From: Branchiostoma floridae
Taxonomy: Eukaryota; Chordata; Leptocardii; Amphioxiformes; Branchiostomatidae
DNA: 64,000 bases
NCBI RefSeq assembly: GCF_000003815.2
Contig: NC_049982.1
Coordinates: forward strand, 20,015,139 to 20,079,138
Direction: 5' to 3'
The notes beneath the pieces were generated by a model that saw only the letters and a list, made by a program, of their open reading frames with translations, searched no databases and was not told where the DNA came from. Of the stretch, positions 12,501-22,148 are shown piece after piece (the stretch's first letter is position 1; each line of letters opens with the position of its first letter). Position numbers and translations under genes: made by a program.

Positions 12501-13932
12501 GTGGCGCTGGAACTTCGGCGTCTCGTAGCCGCGCGTTCTGTGGCGAAACTGTGACAGGAAAATTAAATATATCCATGAAAATCAGTGATTAACTGAGAAA
12601 AGATGAACAAAAAATGCGATGTTTTGTGCTTGAAATGTTTAAACTACATATCCTCACAGAGACAAAGGGCATGCGTATGTGGTTGATAACTAGTACCGAT
12701 CTAACGTTAACTTGAAAGAGCAAAAGCATTTGAGCTAATACGAGAGCCATACGACGATTGTGCGTTTTGCTGCCGATTGAAGCAGGTGTATGGCTTCAGC
12801 TTATTTCCATATCGCACGCGTTTTCACGTCCTTCTGGTGTGAGTTATATGTTAAAAGGCCAAAACCGCACGTTTTACACGAAAAAAAAGTTCCCTATTCT
12901 ATATAAGTAGCCGGTTCCCAAAGACACTAAAACACATGTTAACGTGTTTTAAGCGTGAAACAAGCCTTTGTGTGTGAATTTAATGCTAACTTTCGTTTTT
13001 CTGATTTCCTCAAAGTACGAAACTTGTGTGTTTCCGCTACGTGGCGGTGTGCCAATCATGAGATTTGTGGTAAGAAATGATCTTTCAGATTACGAAACTC
13101 CCTAGTGCATTGTAAAAGATTAATATGGTTAACGTTCTTGCCTTTACTTTATCAATATTTTACTGAGGATTTCAAACGTCATGATTAGTCAAGCGCGACG
13201 CATCTAACGTGGCTAAATATCCTTTCCATTTCTTTCCATCGGAGTAAACTGCCGATTGAAATGGAAGACGACAGGAGAGCCGAAAACCTAGCTAGGTAAG
13301 AGATATGTCACATTTCCTGTCAAGAAAATTGATTCACAAAACGTCTGTACCCCAAGTGTCTGACAAACAAATAGAGCCAATAAAACTGAAAGTTATTTCA
13401 TCAATTATTAACGCTTCTATTGACTTGTTGCGTGATAAATGTCCTGGGATTTAGCTGCGAGGGTTTAAGTAAATGCTGCAGGTTTACTCAGGGAGATTTG
13501 GTCACTCGCAAACAAAGGGGGTTACAGAAAGGACTGTGATAGATCTGCTATGGGTAAATGTGCCTAAGGCTAAGTTACCAAGGTACAGTCATGCACCCCG
13601 AACAGGTATCGCTATCCGAGACTAAATCGCACAACGTTGCATTTGTTGTACAAAATTTCTTGACCAGATTTCTACTGAAACTGGTAGAACGACGAAACTT
13701 ACTTATATATGATGCAGGTGCATAAAAAAGAACTATACAACAACAAAAATCATCCGTTCTTTCTTATCGATAAACTATGCTATTACCACAAGGGTAATGT
13801 TGACACAGTCATTCATTAAGGCGTCACGACGGGAAAGGTAACGTTGTCTAGAAAATCAGTCTGAAGTCGAATGAAACTCACCCAGTTTCCATCACAGTCA
13901 TTTCCCGGTGCGAATTTTCTCCCTTTCGGCAT
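9501..13932 (-). CDS. Unnamed four-exon protein, 219 residues, His/Arg/Tyr/Pro-rich
   Basis: Exons, in transcript order: 13882-13932, 12381-12548, 10146-10226 and 9501-9860. All junctions are phase 0 with canonical sites, and lengths (51, 168, 81, 360) sum to 219 codons plus TAA. The start MPKGRKFAPGNDCDGNW comes from a first exon 3' of a short leader. The protein is small, soluble and basic, with scattered aromatic and His residues (FRHRTRGYETPKFQRH, YDQVNPFSWHDNRNSF, YSNNYIRWTTREGSHTDN, HNPWRYSFKAHEQGRNP). It has no signal peptide, membrane segment or catalytic motif. The composition recalls small ciliary or sperm microtubule-inner proteins, but I do not recognise a specific family, so function is unassigned. 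Intron 3 holds a tandem duplication and a foldback MITE. Consistent phases and codon-like third positions make a real gene likely. Confidence 0.8.
10977..11030. repeat. 27-bp perfect tandem duplication
   Basis: Two adjacent identical units (AAACATCTGAGCTAGTCTGG followed by CAAATTT) lie in an intron of the unnamed minus-strand gene. This is a simple recent tandem duplication. Confidence 0.9.
11861..12035. mobile_element. Foldback MITE with about 45-bp inverted arms
   Basis: The left arm begins TAATCACAAAGTTCTTGATA and continues CACAACCATGAATTTTATT. The right arm is its inverse, ending AGAACTATGTGATTA. Further in, AGGGCTAT(A/T)CTGACT-like pieces also pair. The element is about 175 bp and non-coding. 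Superfamily and target duplication were not determined. Confidence 0.7.
13261..13295 (+). other. Possible 5' coding exon (weak)
   Basis: ATGGAAGACGACAGGAGAGC opens a frame MEDDRRAENLA followed at once by a strong donor (TAG|GTAAGAG). It lies on the plus strand inside intron 1 of the minus-strand gene. No partner exon was identified, so it may be chance. Confidence 0.2.
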
Positions 13933-14930
13933 AGTTAAGGCAGTCCGATTTTCGAATGACCTCTTAGTAAAGCAGGTATGTCACGTCGGACAGCGCCGTG
14001 TAGGTAACCGGTCAACAGCGTCCTTGTGAGCTACTTCCGGGCTCTCTGGTGCTCAATAAATTATAACGTTAGGGAAAAAAGCTTCCTTCTCCAACAAGTC
14101 GAAGAGAGGTCCTGATAGAGACAAGTTTCACAATAGAAAAACGACGTGCTTCAAGTGCAGTTAATATGCAATCAACAGCTTTGTACGCTCCAGACAATGA
14201 TCAGCAGAACACAATCGGCTGGCCAGGGGAGCGGCCAAACAGGTTGTGTTGCGTGGTCACCACGCTGTCATGTTGTGCAGTCAGCTGTTGGCCGAATCAC
14301 CACCAAGAAAGTAACTCCAAGATGTAGACATTTGACTTGAAAAGTACAAAATTATTCCCCTATATTTGAGTAAAGAATCGTTTTTGCATATATAAAAGTT
14401 GCCTACGTACCATCACTTATCATTATGGCTGAATTTGTTGTGTGTTGTGGTTGCGGACTGTTTCGGTAGCTTTGTTTACTGTTAGCCGGTCAGGTATAGT
14501 TTACATGCGTTGCTATAGTAGCATCAGCCTCGTTTTAAAATTGACGCGCGAAAACCAAGACCTCTTTTAGCTTCCCCTGAACCTCGGCGACACCGTCTCC
14601 ATTCATGCCTGCAAGATCTCCTTACAATTTGCGGTAATGTTACAATGGGTGGGTACTCAGGTGTTCAAAACACACCGGTGTTCACAAACGAAGCGTTGAA
14701 CATAGGTGATGAATGAGCGGATCAGAATGAGCTGCTTAACGATGAAGCTGAAAATTACTCTAATCTGATTGGCCGAAAGTCTGCGGGGATTAAAATTAGA
14801 TGGTACCATTACTGTAAGGGGGTAAATAAGTCATATTTTCTGTATATAATACCGCAAATGGGAAAAACTTAGTTTCTTTCGTGAAAATAAAGTTTCAAGT
14901 CACGTTTCAAGTCAAGATAAGCAAATCATA
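13933..14930. promoter_or_regulatory. Upstream region of the 9501-13932 gene; probable divergent promoter area
   Basis: This 1-kb stretch separates the minus-strand first exon from the plus-strand candidate at 14931. It holds no convincing exon. A short plus-strand frame from the ATG at 14167 ends after about 56 codons without recognisable motifs. TATATAAAAG occurs near 14390 and TATATAATACC near 14843. Promoter function is inferred from position only. Confidence 0.3.
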
Positions 14931-15620
14931 ATGACCATCGAGTCACCACAACGTATCAAAGATGGACTAAATTCGTATTGGACCGTACCAAATCTTCCAA
15001 GGAGGAGAGCAGAGGTGTCAAATTTGGCGTTAAAATCTGCTCAGCTCAGTAATTTTGAACGACAAGTACAAGAAATCTCGGACGTTGGTAAGTATAACAT
15101 TTTGCTCGATGTTTCATTTGAGAAATTTGTGTTTAGCTACTGTGTGTCATTACAGACCATTATCTGATGCCACGTGCAAATAATTTTGCTGAGCTCTGAG
15201 AAAAACGAGTTGTTTGGTTTCGGTTTTCATGGCATTTTCTTTCTCATCTGTCTTTAATTTCTTTGATTGCTCTTGGCATAACAAGGTCTTGTACTTGGCT
15301 ACAAATAACCCATAGGTTGTGAGCGTTATCCCTAACCTACAAAGGCTGACAAAATATGTCTCTTTAAAACGGTTTCGTTTGTTCAAAATTTCCAAGAAAT
15401 GTGGTGGGGCGGAGAACTTGGAGAAAAAACATGGCGGGTCCCACCCAACATACGGTTTGAATTTGTTCTGCCTCACAGAGAGGAAACGTGCTCGAAGAAG
15501 GTTTCACTGGTGTCCGTGGTGCTTATTTTGTCCGAAAAGCGAACACGGGGAAGGGATTTGTCTTGTGAAAGATTCGTTGGTTATTTCAAAGTCTTAGATA
15601 CAGAAGAGGAGTCGAGATAG
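14931..15620 (+). CDS. Candidate two-exon gene of unknown function (126 residues)
   Basis: Exon 14931-15087 starts ATGACCATCGAG and encodes MTIESPQRIKDGLNSYWTVP onward, ending at a strong GTTG|GTAAGT donor in phase 1. A compatible acceptor (TTTCCAAG|AAATG) opens 15397-15620, giving EMWWGGELGEKTWRVPPN and ending VLDTEEESR then TAG. The joined length (381 nt) is a whole number of codons. The first exon has a coding look; the second exon and the acceptor are only moderate. No family is recognised and no poly(A) signal was identified. The second exon could equally be chance, with the first exon splicing elsewhere. Confidence 0.3.
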
Positions 15621-17202
15621 AGCTTCCAAAAGTAAAGCAAGAGAGAAAGGATTTTCGTCGAATATTTTCTACAACGATAACATGCGTACACACATCCTAA
15701 GTAGCTGACGTTCACTTACTTAGTTTCTATTGTACTAGTACAACTATTGTTTTGTTTGATGTTATGTTTAGAAGCCGCTTTATCTTTGTATCATAACAAG
15801 GGACGATCATGGCTCAGAATTTATGCACACATTTCACACCTTTTGTTTTGCAAACCCTTTGATCTAAACTGACCTGGGAGGCCAAAAAAGTTTGATTTCA
15901 CAAATTATGCATTATTGTTGAAATGCAAATGCATCTGTCTTTCACTCTCTGGTATCAAACCCAGTTGATAATAAAATGGTTTCAGTCTGGTAATGTTTGT
16001 ATAACTTTTTCTGAAAATAAACAGCGTGGGTTCTATGTTGTTACAATTTTTTGTGCAGAAAGTTTTCCTACACAGTGATTTTGAAGAAGAAACTTCATGA
16101 TGGTGGAAATTTTTCCTTGGTCTAAACACTTGAAACTTGGAGAAATGTTTAGTGTTTGACATGATTAGGGGTAATGTTATTTACTGGGGGATATGAAGGA
16201 TGTCACTTTTGCCTTGTGTCAGTGGTCTGGATTTTGTTGTCATCTTCTAGGGTAAATGTGAAATTTCACATCCCAGTGTATTTAGATATGATTCCAGACA
16301 GGATGGCATGATAAAAGGAGTATCATAAAAGAGACAAGTCTGACACCTGTACTATCCAGGACAAGTGGGGTATTTCTCACTTCTTTGTTGTTCCAAGCCT
16401 TTGAACTTACAGGAGTTCCTATTGTTCTAAATCCCCAGCTGAGAACCAGCTTCCCCATCATGAATAACAATAACTCTTTCATAAATCAATGTCTGGAAAT
16501 CTCATTGTTTTGATTTGCATGTCTTTAATGTTAGGGTGTCCATGGTATTGTCTTGTAAAATTAGAGACTGCACTGCTCTTAGCATGCCTATAAAAGTTGT
16601 GGGATTTCTGTGGCTGGTCATTCAGTTGTGGAGCAGCTACCCTACAGTACAGGTAAGTTGTGTGTTGATGTGTGCGTGTAGAAGATTGTAGGACTAGGAG
16701 ATTGTATTTATTCTAATGGTTCTTCTATTTGTTTGTTATCTAGAGGATGGTTCATGTTACAGTTTTAAGAATGAGAAAATAGAAAGATTACAGATTTTTT
16801 CATCCTTGTCCTGGCAATATTGAATACTAGTTCAAAACTCTTGTACTTATGTACTACCCTACTGTCCATTAAAAATGTTTTCATGCAGTTTTTTTTTTGG
16901 CATTCAAATTAACAAACAAAACTTGTAAACATTGTCTATTATGTGACATCTGATGCATCAAAATACAGGAAACATGTATGATTTGTTTATTATCATAAGT
17001 TGACAAATTCACAGTAGGCAATGTATGTGGACTTAGGATTACATGAAATATTTATTCTGCGTAAAAAATAGGGACAGAAGTATAACATACATAGTTATCT
17101 TGGCTGTGTGACTGAATGCCAGGTTTGACTGTGTTTGTGACTTCTTGAAACAGTTTTGGTTTGTTGTTAACATGTTCCAGATCGTGACCAGAGTACAGCA
17201 CA
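15621..17202 (+). other. Intergenic DNA and probable non-coding first exon of the PCED1-like gene
   Basis: No coding exon is seen. A strong donor at 16652/16653 (CAGTACAG|GTAAGTTG) probably closes a non-coding first exon. The acceptor TTCCAG before 17181 then opens the exon carrying the PCED1 start codon. The rest is AT-rich without recognisable repeats. Confidence 0.4.
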
Positions 17203-20200
17203 ATGGCAATCTTCCTTGCTGATGACATGAAGAAACTTCTCCACAACAAGTTTGTGGTCATTATTGGTGACTCAAGTAAGTCTCATTTTTAAACTTTATA
17301 TAGGGTTTGTTTGATCTATATTTGTGACATCTCTTTAATGTCGAAACCCATGCATTTGGTTGCTTTGTGATTTTCATTTCTTGCATGCAATATGGTGTCT
17401 GAGAAGAAGGTTATTCTTGAAGGATCTTGAAGCTGTTGTCTCAAGTTCATTTGGTATAATTTGGACTAACTGTATTATTGGTTTAGTGAACCATAGTGCC
17501 TTATGAATGCACATTGACACATGTCCTCTTGTTCCTCCAGTCCAGCGTGGAATCTACAAGGACATGGTGGTCCTACTGCAGGGGAACCGCTATCTACAGG
17601 AGGGACAGCTCAAGGCTAAGGTAAGATATCTCCACTCAATATCTTTTTTGATGTCAGACATGTTGCTATAGATGGTATGTGACTCAAGTTTACGTGCAGA
17701 GCAGAAAACAAACAGTGGAGAAATTTAATGATAAAGATATAGTTTCATGGTATATGTGCCAAGCAGATATACTGTTGTGTTGTACCCTTTTTTATGGATT
17801 CATTATGATTAGGTCAAGAAAAAGTGATTTTGTTTACGATTTTGCAATGAGAAAAATATAGAAAGGGGATTCTTTTCCTCTTTTTTTTTGGAAAAAAATT
17901 CTACCAAAGTGATCCAGTAAAACAAATAAGGACTCTGGTATTTCAAATCATGTCTTCCATATGTACAGATATACATGTGTACTTTGCACAAGGACCACAA
18001 TATTTATAAATTGAGCAAAGAAGAAGTGTTAACTACAGCTTCTCACATCAACTGTTAAATTTCAAAGCGTAAATCTCTTACCTGAGTGTGAAGTGCAAGT
18101 CTGTTTTGAATTTGATCACTGAGATGTCAGATACAAAACTTCTTGTCCCTTGCCAAGTTGCCAGTGTTGGACCCCCTAAGAGGCTAGAGTTGGCTAGGTA
18201 ACTGGAAACACAACATTTTTCCTAGGCCTTATAGTTAATAGTTATCAGCAGACTGAATCAGTGTTAGAGGGAATAAGCATTAGGAGTAATAGGACCCACT
18301 ACAGATGTGGCCTCTGTTGAAAAGTACATTTTTGACATGTACTACCTCCTGTATTTCCCAGGGGGAGTTTCACTTCGAGGGTGATGTGCTGGTGGAGGGA
18401 GGGAGACTTGGAGAGATGACCAACAAGCTCAACTACCGGGAAGTTCGACAGTACCGGACGGATCATCATCTCATCAGGTAGGTTACAGCCTGCAAGTCTT
18501 GGAGATAAAGCTGTTGATTTGTTGTGAAGGATTTGTCTTGTTGTGCTTATTGCCTTTGTGAAAACAAAGGTTTTGTTTGGTTGGTTGTCTTGGCGATCAT
18601 TAGCAAGCAAAAGTTACAGTAATGAGCTCGCATTTACTATGGAGGATGGTACTCAGGCTAAGTAAACTAAGCTTAGTTGCAACATTGTCTGGCCTGGTCA
18701 GTCGAGGATGGCATTTCAGCACCATGAAAAGTGAGCTGTATTCAATGAGAATTGGACAATTTCAAAGACAATTTCACAATGTCATTTTGGTTAGAGAGAG
18801 TGAAAATGCCTTACTCATCTAGTTTCTTTGATGCTTCTTTTAGAGAAAATATTGAAGGCTTTCATTAAGAAGTTTTTTGTACAGTCACAGATTGTTGCAT
18901 GTTTGTACATGTGACTGAGAATAGTGTCCTGTTGTTCCACAGGTTCTACTTCACCACCCGTTCCTACAGTGACTACATGGAGACCATCCTGGCAGACCTG
19001 GCAGACGAGCCGCAGCCTGACGTCCTCATCATGAACTCCTGTCTCTGGGACATCACAAGGTCAGGACAGCCAGGGTTGTTTTGTTCATGATGGACAGCTT
19101 GTGTACAGACAGATGCAGGGCTGTCTCCAGCTTAAAAATTCTTTCTGTCCCACTCATTGGTTGGGAGCCCAAATTGTTGATTTCCTTGGTCAAATATGTC
19201 AAGTACATTTTAAAAAGGTTTCATGTCATTTTTTGATCAGATGGGGCAAAATTATTTTCCATCCCAACAAGCAAATTTCCGTCCCGGTACGGGACAATGG
19301 GTCCTGGAGACAGCCCTGGACAGATGTTTTTCTCAAGGATTTTCTCAATCAGGGTTATTGTTGTCAGTATCACTCTGTATTGTATTACTAAGAAGGGTCA
19401 GCATAATGTACAATAAATATTGGTTGTCTGTTCCCAATACCTGAGTTTGATATGTCTGAAAAATGTCCAATTTATAAGCTGCCTAGGAAACAACAGCACA
19501 ATGTACTTCAATATTGGCACAGACTTAGACTAACATAACCATGCCTCCCTCCCACCCCAGGTATGGTCCCAGCTCAGTGCCGATGTACAAAAAGAACCTG
19601 AAGAAACTGTTTGGAAGGTTCAAGGAGGTCCTCCCTGAGCAGACACTTGTCATCTGGAACACCACCCTTCCCGTGGCCAACAGTGTACGCGGCGGCTTTC
19701 TCATCCCAGAAGTGGAGTTCAAGAACGAGACTCTGAGACTGGACATTTTGGAGGCTAATTATTATGCCCGTGACGTGGTGGTGTCCCACGGATATGACGT
19801 CCTGGACATGCACTATAACTTCAGGTACCAGCTGCAGCGACGCGTGAAGGACGGCGTGCACTGGAACCAGGAGGCTCACCGCCGGATGACCAACCTCCTG
19901 CTCTCACACATCACCGAGGCCTGGGGCTACAAGCTGCCGCGCCACGTCCTCCCCGTCAACATCCCGCCCCAGCACGACACACCGCGACAGTACCAGTCCA
20001 ATCCTAACATCCACAGCTTCACCGACCCCCCGCGCCCAGTCCGCTATGTCAACAGCAGCTGGCCACACCACCACCACGCCTCTCCGGTCGGACTGAACCT
20101 CCCCACCGGACTCACACCAGAGGAGAGGTACGGAGGGCCGATAGGAAAGCCAGTATTTGCAGAGCCTCTGGACAACAACCTGCAGTGCAACTTCCAGATC

Positions 20201-20443
20201 AGCTTTCAGCCCAACATGTTCAACGGTGTGGACTTCTCCAGTAGGGACTACCTGTCGCAGAACTACCTCCCAAACATCCAGCACGCGTGGGACGGCGGGA
20301 GGAACCGCCTCGTGCAGCGGGGATGGCCAGCGGAACGGTACACGCCGTACGACATCCAGCAGCGCGTTGCCCACGCCCAGAACAGGAAAATCAGCGTAAA
20401 CGTTGGTGGATACCATGCTAGAGGCAGACACAACAGGAGGTAA
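17203..20443 (+). CDS. PCED1: PC-esterase domain-containing protein 1 (PCED1/FAM113-like), 422 residues
   Basis: Coding exons 17203-17275, 17541-17620, 18362-18477, 18943-19059 and 19561-20443 sum to 1269 nt in frame. The start [20 protein letters not shown] runs straight into [15 protein letters not shown]. This carries the GDS nucleophile block (about residues 22-24) of the GDSL/SGNH PC-esterase fold. Later blocks are [46 protein letters not shown] and [13 protein letters not shown] (about 227), the DxxH pair of the fold. Vertebrate PCED1A/B have the same order. The last 180 residues are Pro/His/Asn/Arg-rich and probably disordered, ending RGRHNRR. The substrate of this family is not established. 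The TAA lies inside a donor-like GAG|GTAAGA (see findings). A or B subtype cannot be assigned; the gene probably predates that split. Confidence 0.92.
19116..19318. mobile_element. hAT-type MITE with 8-bp target duplication
   Basis: Termini are CAGGGCTGTCTCCAG and its exact inverse (15 bp). The direct 8-bp flanks GACAGATG at 19108-19115 and 19319-19326 are identical. CAGGG ends with 8-bp duplications are the hAT signature. The body is 203 bp and non-coding, in the last intron of the PCED1-like gene. Confidence 0.88.
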
Positions 20444-20930
20444 GATCCTCAGCACAGGACAGAACACTCTAGAACTTTCACTTGCCAGCTTTGATCTTTG
20501 TGGAGCATGTCCAGGTAATAAACTACTGTATTGCCCAGGTTGCAATATTGGTTTGTACAAAAGTGGAGACCTGATAGTGCTTTGTAAGTTGATTATGGTC
20601 CATTTGTTGCAGCTAAAGAGGCTATCAACTACAAGATATTTTTATATCTGACTCAGCATTATGTTCTAGTGAATGGAACACTGAACAAAGATGTACAGTC
20701 TGAAATGAAATAATAGTAGCTAGACGTACATGTAGGAGACAGCTGGGCCTGTAGTGTAAATGGTAGTGTTTTGATAGCACCAGAAATGTACAGAGATGTT
20801 TATTTTTCCTCTAAGAAAGTGTTTGGTGCAAATACTAAGAGGCACAGAACAAAGTGGCAGCTACCACTGGACCATATTGGTGCAGATTTGACAGCACCAT
20901 TTATGTACAGAGACTATTTATTTTTCTTCA

Positions 20931-20936
20931 AATAAA
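20931..20936 (+). terminator. Candidate proximal poly(A) signal, PCED1-like gene
   Basis: AATAAA lies about 490 bp after the TAA stop and precedes a GT-rich stretch. A second hexamer follows at 21174-21179. Confidence 0.5.
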
Positions 20937-21173
20937 GTTTGTTTATATACATAGCGGTAGTGGTATTAGGTCATGGTAAGTGATCTATACTACGTGATCA
21001 GTCAGTCTTGTTGCGACTGTTTGAATGCTCACTGTGTAGTATGGTCAGAATGAAAAACCATTACAAGTTCATACTGTGTTCCTTTCTTACTAATTGTTTA
21101 GTATTATGTTGTTTTCAGGTTCATTAACAAATCTTTATGTATCTTGTTGCTATGACTTTCCACAAGTTGCAAT

Positions 21174-21179
21174 AATAAA
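21174..21179 (+). terminator. Candidate distal poly(A) signal, PCED1-like gene
   Basis: AATAAA in AATAATAAATG is followed by TGTTATGTTTGTT, a U/GU-rich context expected downstream of a cleavage site. Confidence 0.55.
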
Positions 21180-21437
21180 TGTTATGTTTGTTACAGAATT
21201 TGTGTGTTTAATCTTTCACCTGTCAGACTAAAAATAGTTGACTTGTTAGAGTCTAGATAATAGGAACTTGTCTAATGTACATTTACTTTACTGCATGTAT
21301 ACTAGCGCTTACCTCCTGACCTGAATTTGAATTATAAGGATTCACTTCCATTTTTTGTTTGATCGTTAAAACTATTTCTTCCAAGTCATAAGATTTTATG
21401 CAAAAAAGGAAAACACAAAGGGACTTTTCAGGTCAGA

Positions 21438-21443
21438 TTTATT
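21438..21443 (-). terminator. Candidate poly(A) signal, DCTN1
   Basis: Minus-strand AATAAA (plus TTTATT) lies about 710 bp past the DCTN1 stop codon. It is the nearest canonical hexamer I found in the 3' region. Confidence 0.45.
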
Positions 21444-22148
21444 TCAGCTTGGCATCGGTATTGTTACAACTTTGTTGTACACCAAAAAGAAGCAATAAGT
21501 TTTTCTGATTGAAAGTGATGGCTCTTGTTGATGTGGAAACTTAACATTTGCAAACCAAAGCATACCTTTCTTACTTCACCACACACCCATGATTAAACAT
21601 TGTACACAATGGTTTCAAAGTGTATGTAGTTTCATCCAGATGATTGCATTCATTGATAAAAGCAGAGCTACTGAAAGTTTAACATAAAAGCCATATTTTG
21701 AGATTTTCGTGTTCTTGTGAGATTGGTTTAAGTTGTTGCGTTGATGCAATTTCATAAACATAATTATTTCCCTTCTCTGAATTCATGTCCAAGCTTGCAA
21801 ATCTTTTTAATTACAAACAAATGCTATGATATAGTTACATAGTATTCAACTTTGGATCAAGGCTGTCTAACACACAGACTTCGTGAAGAGGCTATATCAA
21901 CATAACCAACTTTTCTTGCCTCAAAACTAAAGGAAGCAATTCAAAGTGTGACTGATAAATTGATGATGATCACTATTGGTCTTTCTGTTACTCCTTCAGT
22001 TAACACAGGCATATATCATGGTATCGTGTAATAAGGTACTCCAAAGGTAAAAAGGAGATTTTGCGAATAACCATCAAACACAAATTATTCCCAGTGCGTC
22101 TTGTAGACAGCTTTGATCCGTATGACACTGGTATAGTGGTTCTCTGCC

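Larger units (their letters stand above)
20444..22148. other. Convergent 3' UTRs of the PCED1-like gene and DCTN1
   Basis: No coding exon. The plus gene has AATAAA at 20931-20936 and 21174-21179. The minus gene has a minus-strand AATAAA at 21438-21443. The two transcripts would end within a few hundred bases, tail to tail. A short imperfect duplication (GACAGCACCA with TTATGTACAGAGA and TATTTATTTTTC) lies at about 20775-20930. Confidence 0.6.

Noticed and set aside
19904-20560. 218-codon minus-strand frame
   Set aside because: Antisense of the last PCED1 exon, GC-rich; no motif and no splice context.
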